A DNA stretch of 64,000 nt from Gluconacetobacter aggeris (GTDB lineage Bacteria; Pseudomonadota; Alphaproteobacteria; Acetobacterales; Acetobacteraceae). A program made the translations under genes and the position numbers. The DNA is taken from positions 310,001 to 374,000 of the forward strand of contig NZ_JABEQD010000001.1 in assembly GCF_014174395.1 (NCBI RefSeq), read 5' to 3'. The notes beneath the pieces were generated by a model. That model did no database searches. It worked only from the letters and a program-made list of their open reading frames with translations, and was not told the DNA's origin. Shown here piece by piece: positions 25,436 through 35,271 of the stretch; within the stretch, counting starts at the first letter, position 1, and every line of letters begins with the position of its first letter.

Positions 25436-26719
25436 ATGCGGGTGCTTCTGGTCGGATCGGGTGGACGGGAACATGCGATGGCGGCGGCGATCGCGCGCTC
25501 GCCCGCGCTTGAGGCCCTGTTCATTGCACCGGGCAATCCGGGCACCGCCGCGCTGGGCACCAATGTCGCCATCGCCGTCGACGACGTACCCGCCCTGGTG
25601 GCCTTCGCCAGGGCCGAGCGGATCGACCTGGTGGTGCCCGGCCCCGAGGCGCCGCTGGTCGCGGGCCTGGCCGATGCCTGCCGCGATGCCGGCATCCCCT
25701 GCGCCGGCCCCAGCCGCGCCGCCGCCGAACTGGAAGGCAGCAAGAGCTTCACCAAGGAAGTCTGCGACGCCGCCCATATCCCCACCGCCCGGTGGGAACG
25801 GTTCGACTCCGCCGCTCCGGCGCTGGATTTCATCCGCCGCCGTGGCGCGCCGATCGTGATCAAGGCCGACGGCCTGGCCGCCGGCAAGGGCGTGGTGGTG
25901 GCCATGACCGTCGCCGAGGCCGAGGACGCCATCCGGTCCATGATGGACGACGCCACGCTGGGGGCCGCCGGACAGTCGGTGGTGATCGAGGAATGCCTGA
26001 TCGGCGACGAGGTGTCGCTGTTCGCCTTCTGCGCCGACGAAACCGCCGTGCTGATCGGCGCGGCGCAGGACCACAAGCGCATCGGCGAGGGCGATACCGG
26101 CCCCAATACCGGCGGCATGGGCGCGGTCTCGCCCCCCACCGGCTTCGACCGCGCGCGACAGGAAGCGGCGCTCGACCTGCTGGTCCGCCCGATGCTGGCC
26201 GAAATGGTCCGCCGCGGCACCCCCTTCCGCGGAATCATCTTCGCCGGCCTGATGCTGACGGCCGAGGGCCCGAAGCTGATCGAATATAACGTCCGCTTCG
26301 GCGACCCCGAGGCCCAGGCCCTGCTGATCCGCCTGCAATCCGACTTGCTGCCCGCCCTGGCCTCCGTCGCCGCCGGCACGCTGGACGCGGCGGACATCCG
26401 CTTCTCCGACGAACACTCCATCAGCATCGTGCTGGCCGCGCGCGGCTATCCCGGCAAACCCGCCGCCGGCGGCGTGATCACGGGATTGGAAGACGCCGCC
26501 GCCGAACCCGGCGTGCGCATCTTCCATGCCGGCACCAAACGCAATGACCAGGACCAGATCGTCGCGGCCGGCGGTCGCGTGCTGACGGTCTGCGCCACCG
26601 GCGCGACGCTGGGCGAAGCCCGCAGCCGCGCCTACCACGCCATCGAAGCCATCACCTGGGATGATGCGGTATGGCGCCGCGACATCGGCGACCGCGCCCT
26701 GCGCGCCGCATCGGGCTGA
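25436..26719 (+). CDS. purD: Phosphoribosylamine-glycine ligase (GAR synthetase)
   Basis: A 427-residue enzyme for the second step of purine synthesis: phosphoribosylamine plus glycine and ATP gives GAR. It begins with the diagnostic MRVLLVGSGGREHAMA. The ATP-grasp core is visible: PIVIKADGLAAGKGVVVA, the Glu-rich VVIEECLIGDEVS, the invariant KRIGEGDTGPNTGGMGA, and IEYNVRFGDPEAQ for metal binding. The length is normal for the family. A GA-rich region precedes the ATG. It is divergent from xseA and followed by a strong stem-loop. The distance from purF (~5 kb) shows that the purine genes are near each other but not in one operon. Confidence 0.97.
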   Translation: MRVLLVGSGGREHAMAAAIARSPALEALFIAPGNPGTAALGTNVAIAVDDVPALVAFARAERIDLVVPGPEAPLVAGLADACRDAGIPCAGPSRAAAELEGSKSFTKEVCDAAHIPTARWERFDSAAPALDFIRRRGAPIVIKADGLAAGKGVVVAMTVAEAEDAIRSMMDDATLGAAGQSVVIEECLIGDEVSLFAFCADETAVLIGAAQDHKRIGEGDTGPNTGGMGAVSPPTGFDRARQEAALDLLVRPMLAEMVRRGTPFRGIIFAGLMLTAEGPKLIEYNVRFGDPEAQALLIRLQSDLLPALASVAAGTLDAADIRFSDEHSISIVLAARGYPGKPAAGGVITGLEDAAAEPGVRIFHAGTKRNDQDQIVAAGGRVLTVCATGATLGEARSRAYHAIEAITWDDAVWRRDIGDRALRAASG

Positions 26720-26749
26720 TCGCTTTCTGCCAGCCTGTCAGGCGACGCT

Positions 26750-26784
26750 CCGGAAAGCATGCCGCCCCTTGGCCGGCATGCTTT
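26750..26784. terminator. 13-bp stem-loop between purD and a convergent TonB receptor gene
   Basis: GGAAAGCATGCCG (26750-26762) pairs perfectly with CGGCATGCTTTCC (26772-26784), loop nine bases. It sits 30 bases after the purD stop and 12 bases before the stop of the convergent receptor gene. There is no long T-run, but the position and symmetry suggest a bidirectional terminator. Confidence 0.65.
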
Positions 26785-26796
26785 CCAACGAGGGCG

Positions 26797-29679
26797 TCAG
26801 TCGACGACAACCTGGAAATAGATGCTGCGGCCGTAATAATCTTTCTCGTTGATGCGTTGCAGGTTCGTCCCCTGCACGTAGGTACGATGCGCGCCCACGA
26901 GATTGTCGACCTCGTATTTGAGACGAATATGGTCGGTGATGTCGTTCCATGCCGCCAGGTCCAGGCTGAGCAGTTCGCCATACCCGACATTTTCCCACGG
27001 CTGTGACGCCGGGTCGGTCAGATATTTCGGGGTGTAGGACAAGGTTGCCCGGACGGCGCCGCGCATCTGCGGAATATGCCACGTCGCGGCACCGTTGAAG
27101 ATATAATTGGGCTGGTCGGGCAGTTGGTTGAGTTTGTACGACCCGTTCGATGACGCATAGATCATCGATCCGTGCATCCAGGTCCCGTTGATCGAAATAT
27201 CGAAACGCTGCCCGAACGGACCCCGCAGCCCTTCTTCGACCAGCGAGCCTTCGACCCCCATCAGCGAGGAGTTGGTGGCGTTCAACGGCTCGGTCACCGA
27301 TGTCGGCATACCGTTGATCATCTGATGATCCAGCAACGTGTAAATGTCGTGCTTTATCATCTTGTCGAAATAGGCAACGCTGACCACGCCATGGTTATGA
27401 TTGAAATATTTTTCGACAGATGCATCGAAGTTATTGGCGCGGCGTGGCCGCAGATTGGGGTTGCCGCGTGACAGCGTACAATCGGTCCCGCCCCGCATGT
27501 CGTCGCCGCATGTCAGTTTCTGCACCTGAGCAATCTGCGAGGGCATGGGGCGCCCGACCGTCTGGCTGAACGACGCGCGCAGGCGGACCTCATAGGGAAA
27601 ATCATGCAGGAAGGTCACCGACGGAAGCGGATGCAAATAGCCGCCTCGATTGGTGCCCAGACTGCCGGTCGCGTTGCCGTTCTGCACCTCGGGCAGCAGG
27701 CTGTTGAAGCTGACGCCATCGGCCCGCACACCGGCGATCAGCAACGTATCCTTCCATTTGTAATGAAGCGACAGATACCCGTCGATCAGTTGCTCGCGAT
27801 AGCGATAGAACGATTCCAGCGTATCGTTTCGACTGGTCACGACATCGAGTTTCTGCTTGGACCAGGGGAATTTTCCCATATCGATCCAGGGCAGGGTATA
27901 AGGTGCGCCCGGCGGCACGAAGTTGGGGAAATACATGTAGCTCGACGCGTCGCCACCCGTGACGTAATCCTCATAATTCATCTGGTCGGTTACGTTGAGC
28001 GAACGCCATTCGAACCCGGTCGCCAGACCGAAACCGTGGGCATGCGGCCCGATATTGCGGGTATAATCCAGACGGACGTTCGTCACCCCTTCCCGCGCAT
28101 CGTCATGATAGCGCTGGATCTGGCTCAGACTATATTTCATGGCCCGCAGCTTGTCGGGGTCGTTGACCCCGACCATCGAGGCAAAATCGTCACTGACATT
28201 ATAATCGGCATAAAGCGGGTAAAGACCCTGCTTTTTCGGATAGGCATATGCCGTCAGGCGAGGCTGATAATTGTGATACGACTCCCAGGTGTAACCGACG
28301 CGCAGCTTCAGGGACGAGATATTGTCATGCCAGCCGACATTTCCCAGGACACCATTGCTGCTGCTCTGCCAGCGATCCTGCCGGACATAACTGGATGAAC
28401 GATAGATCAGCTCCCGGCCGCTGGTGGGCGTCTGGTTCCAGATCTGAGGGTTGTCCAGCAGAAGATAGGTATGATCCATCATGGAATGTTCCCATCGCTC
28501 ATAGGAATATCCCATCAGTGACGCACTCCACCCCGAATCGGTCGGGCGCCACTCCAGCCGGCCGGAACCACCGAGATTCGTGATCGAATTCGAATAATTT
28601 CCATATTCGATATCCTGTGGCGCCTCCCATCCATTCCAGCCCTGTGCCCGACTGGGGATGTTGTTGCTCATGCCACCGACCGGCAGGCCCTTGTCATCGT
28701 AGAAATAGCTGTCGGTCTGCCAGTTCTTGTAGGAATTGCGAACGCGGTTCTGATATCGGATCGAGACGATCGCCCCGAATTCCTTATTCTTTCCGAACCG
28801 GTCGGCAAGAACGGCCTTTGCGCCCTGCGCAAGATGTGGCGACTGCCCGGAGACGCGATTCGATCCCGCTGCACCCTTGTAGGTCGAATAGACACCATAG
28901 GCGGTAAAATATTTATACAGCCCCTTGTAATCGAAGGCACTGCGCGGAACCATATCGATCACCGCGCCGATGGCGCCACCGTCCTGCTCGGCAGTGAACG
29001 TCTTGTAAATATTGTCTTCGCCCGTCAATTCTCCTGGAATATTCTGAAGATTGACGCGCCGCGTGCCACCGCCGTTATCGCCGATCGTCGCCAGCGTAAT
29101 GCCGTCCAGCGTCGTCTGGTTCAGGTCCGGAGAAATGCCGCGCACGCTGACATATCGCGGCTGATCCCCATCCTGAATACCCGTCACACCCGGCAGCAGG
29201 ACCAGAAGATCCGCAACCGAGGATGCCCCGCCCCCAAGGCTGGATGTATCATTATAGGCAATACTGTCGACCAAGGCATCGGAGTTCCGCTTCGTGGTCA
29301 CGACCGAACGGTGCCCGATGACGTCGAGCTTTTCATCGTCGTCCACACGCCGCTGTTTTTTTTCGATACCTGAATCGGGCTTCCTGCGGATGACGGCACT
29401 GCGGCCGTTGAACTCGCCAACCGTCAGGCTGGTGCCTGCCAGAAGCGCGGACAGGGCAGCCCGATCGTCCATCGTCCCCTTGATGGCATGAATCCTGATA
29501 TTCTCGGAACTTTTCGCGGACGCGATGACACCGATCCCGGTAATTCTCTCATACTGGGCCAGGGCCGCCGGCAGGCTGGGCGTCGAGATATCGAAATAAT
29601 GCGTCGCGGCCATAACCCGGTGCGACGACATGACTGTTCCAACAAACAGCGCGGAAACCAGGGCGCTTGAACGACGCAT
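26797..29679 (-). CDS. TonB-dependent receptor with STN signalling domain (FecA-like)
   Basis: A 960-residue outer-membrane TonB-dependent transducer. A signal peptide (~1-25) is followed by the secretin/TonB short N-terminal (STN) signalling domain (residues ~27-100: FDISTPSLPAALAQYERITGIGV ... LSALLAGTSLTV). A linker leads to the plug (~115-250, with VADLLVLLPGVTGIQDGDQPRYVSVRGISPD) and a large barrel. The STN domain contacts an anti-sigma factor in the periplasm, so this receptor both imports a ligand and reports it. The FecI/FecR genes are divergent 284 bases away, matching that role. The plug type resembles Caulobacter/Xanthomonas receptors that often carry sugars or siderophores; the ligand is not determined here. 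Confidence 0.93.
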   Translation of the reverse strand: MRRSSALVSALFVGTVMSSHRVMAATHYFDISTPSLPAALAQYERITGIGVIASAKSSENIRIHAIKGTMDDRAALSALLAGTSLTVGEFNGRSAVIRRKPDSGIEKKQRRVDDDEKLDVIGHRSVVTTKRNSDALVDSIAYNDTSSLGGGASSVADLLVLLPGVTGIQDGDQPRYVSVRGISPDLNQTTLDGITLATIGDNGGGTRRVNLQNIPGELTGEDNIYKTFTAEQDGGAIGAVIDMVPRSAFDYKGLYKYFTAYGVYSTYKGAAGSNRVSGQSPHLAQGAKAVLADRFGKNKEFGAIVSIRYQNRVRNSYKNWQTDSYFYDDKGLPVGGMSNNIPSRAQGWNGWEAPQDIEYGNYSNSITNLGGSGRLEWRPTDSGWSASLMGYSYERWEHSMMDHTYLLLDNPQIWNQTPTSGRELIYRSSSYVRQDRWQSSSNGVLGNVGWHDNISSLKLRVGYTWESYHNYQPRLTAYAYPKKQGLYPLYADYNVSDDFASMVGVNDPDKLRAMKYSLSQIQRYHDDAREGVTNVRLDYTRNIGPHAHGFGLATGFEWRSLNVTDQMNYEDYVTGGDASSYMYFPNFVPPGAPYTLPWIDMGKFPWSKQKLDVVTSRNDTLESFYRYREQLIDGYLSLHYKWKDTLLIAGVRADGVSFNSLLPEVQNGNATGSLGTNRGGYLHPLPSVTFLHDFPYEVRLRASFSQTVGRPMPSQIAQVQKLTCGDDMRGGTDCTLSRGNPNLRPRRANNFDASVEKYFNHNHGVVSVAYFDKMIKHDIYTLLDHQMINGMPTSVTEPLNATNSSLMGVEGSLVEEGLRGPFGQRFDISINGTWMHGSMIYASSNGSYKLNQLPDQPNYIFNGAATWHIPQMRGAVRATLSYTPKYLTDPASQPWENVGYGELLSLDLAAWNDITDHIRLKYEVDNLVGAHRTYVQGTNLQRINEKDYYGRSIYFQVVVD

Positions 29680-29963
29680 TGTCCAGAAACCTCTAATGCA
29701 GAAGGGCGTGCATGAGGGAAGACGTGCGCCGGACCTGCTCCCCCTCCCCTTGCGGGATCGGAAAGAGGTTAAGAGTTTGCGTCAGAAGTGTTTCAATATT
29801 GTTACATTCGATCCGTCGGATGCGGAAAGCCGCCAAACAGCGTCTTTCTGCCATCCCAGGCATGGTCGCCGCCCGACAGGCGTGATCCGAGCCCTCTCTT
29901 TACGACGCCCCATGATGCTGCCAGGAACCATCGCGCCGTCATCAGAGGAAAGTCCGTACCGAC

Positions 29964-30596
29964 GTGAGTGGAGACAGTGAAGCCCGTCCGGCGAAACCTG
30001 CGACTACCGTCCCGGATGACAGGCGCCTATCCTGGATCGTGGACGAGATCCTGCCTCATGAGCATGCTGTCCGGCAGTGGCTGCGGCGTTTCCCCTTGGT
30101 GGATGTCGGCACCGAGGATATCGTGCAGGAATGTTACGCCCGGCTATGCGCAGCCCAGCCGGGTGACATCCGCAACGGCCGCGCCCTGTTCTTTCGCTGT
30201 GCCCGCAACCTGATGATCGAAGCGGCCCGCAAGGCGAACATTCACTATCTGGACCGCAGCCTGGATTGGGATGATGAAATCGCCGATTCCGCCCCGTCTC
30301 CCGAACGTATCGCCGCCGGGCGGCAGGAAATCGACCATCTGAAAGCGCGGATGCTGAAACTGCCTGCCCTGTGTCGCGATGTCTTCGTCATGCGCAAGGT
30401 CTACGGCCTGAGCTATGCACAGATCGCCCAGAAGCTGCGCATCTCGGAACGGTCGGTCGAACGGCAGGTCTCCAATGGCCTGTCGTGGCTGGCCACGCAC
30501 GACGAAACCGCGCGGCCCAGGCAAACGCCTGCCGACAGCGACCTGGAAGACCGGCCTCAGTCCGGCCGTCCGATCCGGGCGGAGAAGCGGTCATGA
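29964..30596 (+). CDS. ECF sigma factor, FecI-like
   Basis: A 210-residue extracytoplasmic-function sigma factor. Region 2 spans residues ~30-95 (LRRFPLVDVGTEDIVQECYARL ... FFRCARNLMIEAARK) and region 4 spans ~130-180 (LPALCRDVFVMRKVYGLSYAQIAQKLRISERSVERQV), the latter a helix-turn-helix binding the -35 element. FecI-type sigma factors direct transcription of a linked TonB receptor when the receptor and FecR signal the ligand. The start is a GTG; an AGAGGAAAG tract lies further upstream than usual, so a slightly different start is possible. Its TGA overlaps the ATG of the FecR gene, so translation is coupled. The Arg-rich tail is extra. Confidence 0.9.
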   Translation: MSGDSEARPAKPATTVPDDRRLSWIVDEILPHEHAVRQWLRRFPLVDVGTEDIVQECYARLCAAQPGDIRNGRALFFRCARNLMIEAARKANIHYLDRSLDWDDEIADSAPSPERIAAGRQEIDHLKARMLKLPALCRDVFVMRKVYGLSYAQIAQKLRISERSVERQVSNGLSWLATHDETARPRQTPADSDLEDRPQSGRPIRAEKRS

Positions 30597-31582
30597 CCGA
30601 TACTGGCCGTCCGGTCTTCTTTCCGCGTTTCGGCGGGGGACGACATTCCCGCACCGATCAGGCCAGTCAGTGGGTCGCGATGCAGGACCGGAAGATGCTG
30701 ACGCCCGGCGAACAAGCCCGCTTCGACCGGTGGCTGCAGGCGGACAGCCGCAATCTCGGCGCCTATGTCCGCGCGCAGGCGATCTATAGAACATTGAACT
30801 ACACGGCACCCGCTACCGCAGCACCCGCCTTGATGACGGGCCCGGACCGCAAGGCCGCCCAGGTCCATGGTCGGCGACGCGTGCTTGTCGGGGCTGCGGC
30901 GGCGTGCATCGCCGGCCTGGCAGGACAGCCCGTTCCGCCGGATCAGGTCTTTCTGCTGCGCCGCGACCATGAGGCGCCGCGCCGCTATCACTGGCGCGGC
31001 GCCACGCTTACACTCGACGCCCTGTCGGCTGCCTATGTGCCTGATACGGGGCGTGTGGGACATGCCATCCGTTTTCTGTCCGGCCGGATCGGCGTGCAGG
31101 CCACCGATATGCCCATTCATCTGTCGGCCGGCCCGCTGCTGATGCAGGCGACCCATGCCGATTTCGATCTGACCATCGATGACGGTCGGGCGGCGCTGAT
31201 CGCCTATGCCGGCACCATCGCGCTTTCAGCCGGCAGTACGAACATGTTGCTGAAGGGGCCCGCCTTCTACCATCTGCCCTCGGCCCCCAGCCTGGCCATG
31301 AACGCCACCCTGTCCCCGCACCCGCTTTCACCGACCGATATCCTGTCCGGCCGGGCATGGCGCGATGCGCAGGCGGTGCTGAACGACACGCGCCTGGCGG
31401 ACGCCGCAGCGCAGTTCAACCGCTATTCCCGCACCCGGATCATGATCGAGAGCGACCGCATTGCCCGCAGCCGCGTGACAGGCAGCTTCGACCTGCTGCG
31501 GCCTGTGGAATTCGCCCGCTCGGTCCAGAGGCTCCTGCGCTGTCGGCTGTCGGAAACCGGCGACAGGATCGTCCTAGCCTGA
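30593..31582 (+). CDS. FecR-like anti-sigma regulator
   Basis: A 329-residue inner-membrane regulator. The N-terminal ~90 residues form the cytoplasmic DUF4880-type sigma-binding domain (ASQWVAMQDRKMLTPGEQARFDRWLQADSRNLGAYVRA). A membrane helix follows (~95-113, RVLVGAAAACIAGLAG). The periplasmic part holds the FecR domain (~150-260) and an STN-like C-terminus (~270-329, ending RLLRCRLSETGDRIVLA) that would meet the STN domain of the receptor. The ATG lies inside the stop of the sigma gene (ATGA). Together with the divergent receptor this is a complete cell-surface signalling set. Confidence 0.9.
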   Translation: MTDTGRPVFFPRFGGGRHSRTDQASQWVAMQDRKMLTPGEQARFDRWLQADSRNLGAYVRAQAIYRTLNYTAPATAAPALMTGPDRKAAQVHGRRRVLVGAAAACIAGLAGQPVPPDQVFLLRRDHEAPRRYHWRGATLTLDALSAAYVPDTGRVGHAIRFLSGRIGVQATDMPIHLSAGPLLMQATHADFDLTIDDGRAALIAYAGTIALSAGSTNMLLKGPAFYHLPSAPSLAMNATLSPHPLSPTDILSGRAWRDAQAVLNDTRLADAAAQFNRYSRTRIMIESDRIARSRVTGSFDLLRPVEFARSVQRLLRCRLSETGDRIVLA

Positions 31583-31638
31583 TCGACAGCGGAGGTGATG
31601 GGATTGCCGGGTGCCCTTCGTGGCGTTAATTCCCGCTT

Positions 31639-31965
31639 ATGAGCACCACCCTTCCCACCTGCCCGCAATGCACCCTGGACGATACCCATATCGAGGGGAC
31701 GCATCATGTCTGTGACACCTGCGGCTATGAATGGCCCGCCGATATTGCCGAAGCGGCACCGGCCGACGAACTCGTGCGCGATGCCAACGGCGTGACGCTT
31801 GCCGACGGTGATACGGTCGTCGTGATCAAGGATCTGAAGGTGAAGGGGTCTTCGACGACGCTGAAGGTCGGCACCAAGATCAAGAACATCCGTCTTCGCG
31901 GCGGCGACCACGCGGTGGAAGCAGGCGGATACATGCTGAAGGCCGAATTTCTGCGCAAGGCGTAG
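31639..31965 (+). CDS. PhnA/YjdM-type zinc-ribbon protein
   Basis: A 108-residue cytoplasmic protein of the PhnA (YjdM) family. The N-terminus holds a zinc ribbon with two CxxC motifs (CPQC and CDTC, in the family order TCPQCTLDDTH and HVCDTCGYEW). The C-terminal domain starts at VRDANGVTLADGDTVVVIKDLKVKGSS and ends with the family helix/strand MLKAEFLRKA. Despite the historical link with phosphonates, the family function is not established. The length is standard. It follows the FecR gene by 56 bases on the same strand but shows no functional link with it. Confidence 0.92.
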   Translation: MSTTLPTCPQCTLDDTHIEGTHHVCDTCGYEWPADIAEAAPADELVRDANGVTLADGDTVVVIKDLKVKGSSTTLKVGTKIKNIRLRGGDHAVEAGGYMLKAEFLRKA

Positions 31966-32000
31966 CGGAGCCGGGGGCTACATCCCGGCGATATCCCGGA

Positions 32001-32034
32001 TAAAAAAACGCCCGGCCACCGAAATGGCCGGGCG
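32001..32034 (-). terminator. Rho-independent terminator of the sucA-sucB-lpdA operon
   Basis: On the minus strand CGCCCGGCCA (from 32034) and TGGCCGGGCG (to 32009) form a perfect 10-bp stem with a six-base loop, followed by seven consecutive T (32008-32002). It lies 28 bases beyond the lpdA stop. Confidence 0.92.
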
Positions 32035-32061
32035 CAACGAACATCGGACCGGAGCGGGCGA

Positions 32062-33807
32062 TCAGATATGGATCGCCCGCTTTTCCACATCCAGCGCCGC
32101 TTCCTTGACCGCTTCGCTCAGCGTCGGATGCGCGTGGCAGGTGCGGGCGATATCTTCCGACGAGGCGCCGAATTCCATCGCCAGCGTGGCTTCGGCGATC
32201 ATTTCGCCGGCGCCGGGGCCGATGATGTGCACGCCCAGCACCTTGTCGGTCGTGGCATCCGCCAGCACCTTCACGAATCCGTCGGTCATGCCCATGGCGC
32301 GGGCGCGGCCGTTGGCGGTGAAGGGGAACTTGCCGGTCTTGTAGGTAACGCCAGCGTCCTTCAGCTCTTCCTCGGTGCGGCCGACAGTCGCGACCTCGGG
32401 CCAGGTATAAACGACGCCGGGGATGGCATCGTAGTTCACATGCCCCGCCTGGCCGGCCAGGATCTCGGCGATGGCAACACCTTCATCCTCGGCCTTGTGC
32501 GCCAGCATCGGGCCGGCGATGACGTCGCCGATCGCGTAGACGCCCGGCACGCTGGTCGCATAATGGGCATCGGTCACGACGCGGCCGCGCTTGTCCAGCG
32601 CCACGCCGGCCTCCTCCAGGCCCATGCCCTTGCTGGCGGCGGTGCGGCCGATCGACAGCAGGACGATGTCGGCTTCCAGCGTCTCGGCGGTGCCACCGGC
32701 GGCCGGCTCGACGGTCAGCGTCACGCCCTTGCCGGTCTTCTCGGCCTTGGTGACCTTGTGGCCCAGCTTGAACTGCAGACCCTGCCTGGTCAGGATACGC
32801 TGGAACTGCTTGGCGATCTCGCCATCCGTGCCCGGCACCAGACGGTCGAGATATTCGACCACCGTGACCTCGGCACCCAGACGGTGCCACACGCTGCCCA
32901 GTTCCAGACCGATCACGCCGCCGCCGATGACAACCAGCTTCTTCGGCACCGCCGACAGTTCCAGCGCACCGGTCGAGGTGACGATGATTTTCTCATCGAC
33001 CTCGACACCCGGCAGGCCGGCGCTGTCGCTGCCGCTGGCGATCACGATGTGCTTCGCCGTCACCTTCTTGCCATCGACCGTGATACGACCGGTGCCTTCC
33101 AGCTTGCCGAAGCCCTTCAGCCAGGTGACCTTGTTCTTCTTGAACAGGAACTCGACGCCCTTGACGTTGGCATCGACCACTTCGGCCTTGCGCGCCATCA
33201 TCCGCTTCAGGTCCAGCTTGACGCTGTCGATCAGGATGCCATGGCCCGCATAATCATGGCCGGCGGCATGGAAGTTCTCGGACGATTGCAGCAGTGCCTT
33301 GGAGGGAATGCACCCGACATTCAGGCAGGTGCCGCCCAGGGTCGCGCGCTTCTCGACGCAGGCGACCTTGAAGCCGAGCTGGGCCGCGCGGATGGCGCAG
33401 ACATAACCGCCGGGGCCGGCACCGATGACGATGACGTCATAATCGGTCTCGGCCGGGGGCGCGCCCGCCGGGGCCGGGGCCGGAGCAGGCGCGGCCTTGG
33501 CTTCGGCAGGCTTCGCCGCGGCCGGTGCTGCCGCCGGCGCGGGCTTGGCGGCCGGAGCGGCACCGGCGGCGCCTTCCTCGACGGTCGTCAGCACGGCGCC
33601 GACCGCGACTTCGTCACCTTCGGCCACGGCATGCGTGCCCAGACGGCCGGCCGCCGGGGCGGCGACCTCGACGCTGACCTTGTCGGTCTCCAGTTCCACC
33701 ACCGGCTCGTCGGCGGCGACGCTGTCGCCCGGCTGCTTCAGCCATTTGCCGATCGTGGCCGTCGTCACGCTCTCGCCGAGAGTCGGCACCTTGATTTCAA
33801 TGGTCAT
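32062..33807 (-). CDS. lpdA: Dihydrolipoamide dehydrogenase (E3) with N-terminal lipoyl domain
   Basis: A 581-residue flavoprotein that reoxidises dihydrolipoyl groups of 2-oxoacid dehydrogenase complexes with NAD+. Residues 1-80 form a lipoyl domain with the lipoylated Lys K43 in [10 protein letters not shown] Pro/Ala linker (~80-120) leads to the E3 core with the FAD motif [10 protein letters not shown], the redox disulfide C161/C166 ([13 protein letters not shown]), the NAD motif [11 protein letters not shown] and the C-terminal HPTLSEA, whose His is the active-site base. The plain E3 is about 465 residues, so the extra domain explains the length. It is the third gene after sucA and sucB and thus serves the 2-oxoglutarate dehydrogenase. 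Confidence 0.97.
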   Translation of the reverse strand: MTIEIKVPTLGESVTTATIGKWLKQPGDSVAADEPVVELETDKVSVEVAAPAAGRLGTHAVAEGDEVAVGAVLTTVEEGAAGAAPAAKPAPAAAPAAAKPAEAKAAPAPAPAPAGAPPAETDYDVIVIGAGPGGYVCAIRAAQLGFKVACVEKRATLGGTCLNVGCIPSKALLQSSENFHAAGHDYAGHGILIDSVKLDLKRMMARKAEVVDANVKGVEFLFKKNKVTWLKGFGKLEGTGRITVDGKKVTAKHIVIASGSDSAGLPGVEVDEKIIVTSTGALELSAVPKKLVVIGGGVIGLELGSVWHRLGAEVTVVEYLDRLVPGTDGEIAKQFQRILTRQGLQFKLGHKVTKAEKTGKGVTLTVEPAAGGTAETLEADIVLLSIGRTAASKGMGLEEAGVALDKRGRVVTDAHYATSVPGVYAIGDVIAGPMLAHKAEDEGVAIAEILAGQAGHVNYDAIPGVVYTWPEVATVGRTEEELKDAGVTYKTGKFPFTANGRARAMGMTDGFVKVLADATTDKVLGVHIIGPGAGEMIAEATLAMEFGASSEDIARTCHAHPTLSEAVKEAALDVEKRAIHI

Positions 33808-33848
33808 ATTCTTGTCCTGCGTTCGCTGCGTCGGAAGGAGATCGGCGA

Positions 33849-33867
33849 ACCGGGCCGAAGACCCGGT
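33849..33867 (-). other. Small hairpin in the sucB-lpdA spacer
   Basis: ACCGGG and CCCGGT (33849-33854 and 33862-33867) form a 6-bp stem. In the minus-strand RNA the loop contains CUUCGG, a stable UUCG-type tetraloop. It may stabilise or separate the sucB and lpdA messages. Confidence 0.45.
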
Positions 33868-33880
33868 CCGCCCCGGCGCA

Positions 33881-35122
33881 TCAGACCTCGAGCAGCAGAC
33901 GGCGCGGGTCTTCCACGTTCTGCTTCACGCGCACCAGGAAGCTGACGGCTTCCTTGCCGTCGACGATGCGGTGATCGTAGGTCAGGGCGATATACATCAT
34001 CGGCCGGATCACAACCTGGCCGGCCACGGCGATCGGACGATCCTGGATGGCATGCATGCCCAGGATCGCCGACTGCGGCGCGTTGATGATCGGCGTCGAC
34101 ATCAGCGAACCGTAGATGCCGCCATTGGTGATCGAGAACGTGCCGCCCGACAGCTCGTCCAGCTTCAGCGACCCGTCACGCGCGCGCTTGCCGAAACCGG
34201 CGATCGCGCTCTCGATCCCGGCGAAGCTGAGCTTCTCCGCATCGCGGATCACCGGCACGACCAGCCCGTTCGGGCCGCCGACCGCGATGCCGAGATTAAC
34301 GAACTCGCGATAGATGATGTCGTCGCCGTCGATTTCGGCATTGACCGCCGGGAATTCCTTCAGCGCCGCCATCACCGCCTTGGCGAAGATCGACATGAAG
34401 CCCAGCTTGGTGCCGCCATGCTTCTTCTCGAAGATGTCACGATATTCGGCGCGCAGCTCCTTCGCCGCCGTCATGTCCACCTCGTTGAAGGTGGTCAGCA
34501 GGGCGGCGGTGTTCTGGGCGTCCTTCAGGCGGCGGGCGATGGTCCGGCGCAGGCGGGTCATCTTCACCCGTTCCTCGCGCGGGTCGTCGGTGCGCGGCGT
34601 GGCGGGGGCGGGGGGCGCCTTGGCCACCGGCGGCTGCGCCAGGAACGACAGCACGTCACCCTTGGTCACCCTTCCGTCCTTGCCCGTGCCGGTGCCGATC
34701 TCGGCGGTCGAGATGCCCTTCTCGGCCATGATCTTCTGCGCCGACGGCATCGGGGCATGGGCCGCACCCTGGGCCGCGACATCGGATGGCGGGGTGGCGG
34801 GACGCGCGACCGGGCCGGCAGCGACCGGCTGGGCCTGGACGCCGGCGGGGGCCTTGGCGGGCGCCGCCCCCTTGGGGGCGCCGCTGCCGGCCTCGACCGA
34901 CGCCAGGATGGTCCCGACCTCGACCTCGGCGCCTTCGGCGACGAGCTGCGGACCTAGCACGCCGGCTTCCGGCGCCGCGACCTCGACGCTGACCTTGTCG
35001 GTCTCCAGCTCTACCACCGGCTCGTCGGCGGCGACGCTGTCACCCGGATTCTTCAGCCACTTGGCAATGGTGGCGGTCGTCACGCTCTCGCCCAGCGTCG
35101 GAACCTTGATCTCGGCAGACAT
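33881..35122 (-). CDS. sucB: Dihydrolipoamide succinyltransferase (E2 of 2-oxoglutarate dehydrogenase)
   Basis: A 413-residue core enzyme that transfers the succinyl group from its lipoyl arm to CoA. Order: lipoyl domain (1-80, K43 in ETDKVSVEV), Pro/Ala linker, E3/E1-binding domain (~125-165, [21 protein letters not shown]), second linker, and the catalytic domain (~190-413) with the active-site [10 protein letters not shown] motif near the end. The length matches SucB. The ATG at 35122 follows a GAAAGA site; an in-frame upstream codon adds only four residues. sucA is 177 bases upstream and lpdA 73 bases downstream. Its lipoyl-domain DNA is nearly identical to that in lpdA. Confidence 0.97.
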   Translation of the reverse strand: MSAEIKVPTLGESVTTATIAKWLKNPGDSVAADEPVVELETDKVSVEVAAPEAGVLGPQLVAEGAEVEVGTILASVEAGSGAPKGAAPAKAPAGVQAQPVAAGPVARPATPPSDVAAQGAAHAPMPSAQKIMAEKGISTAEIGTGTGKDGRVTKGDVLSFLAQPPVAKAPPAPATPRTDDPREERVKMTRLRRTIARRLKDAQNTAALLTTFNEVDMTAAKELRAEYRDIFEKKHGGTKLGFMSIFAKAVMAALKEFPAVNAEIDGDDIIYREFVNLGIAVGGPNGLVVPVIRDAEKLSFAGIESAIAGFGKRARDGSLKLDELSGGTFSITNGGIYGSLMSTPIINAPQSAILGMHAIQDRPIAVAGQVVIRPMMYIALTYDHRIVDGKEAVSFLVRVKQNVEDPRRLLLEV

Positions 35123-35235
35123 CTTTCTTTCCATTCCCTCTGCCGGTCAGATCCGCGTGCTGGACCGGGGCACGATCGTCCGCGCCCCCACCCGTCGTCT
35201 GCCGGCTTGTGCATTCTCAACATAACCAGACTGAA

Positions 35236-35260
35236 GCCGGCGCGGGAATACCGCGCCGGC
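35236..35260 (-). other. Hairpin 1 in the sucA-sucB spacer
   Basis: GCCGGCGCGG (35236-35245) and CCGCGCCGGC (35251-35260) form a perfect 10-bp stem with a five-base loop. There is no T-run after it in the direction of transcription. It is probably an RNA processing or stability element between sucA and sucB. Confidence 0.6.
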
Positions 35261-35271
35261 CGACCTTCGAC

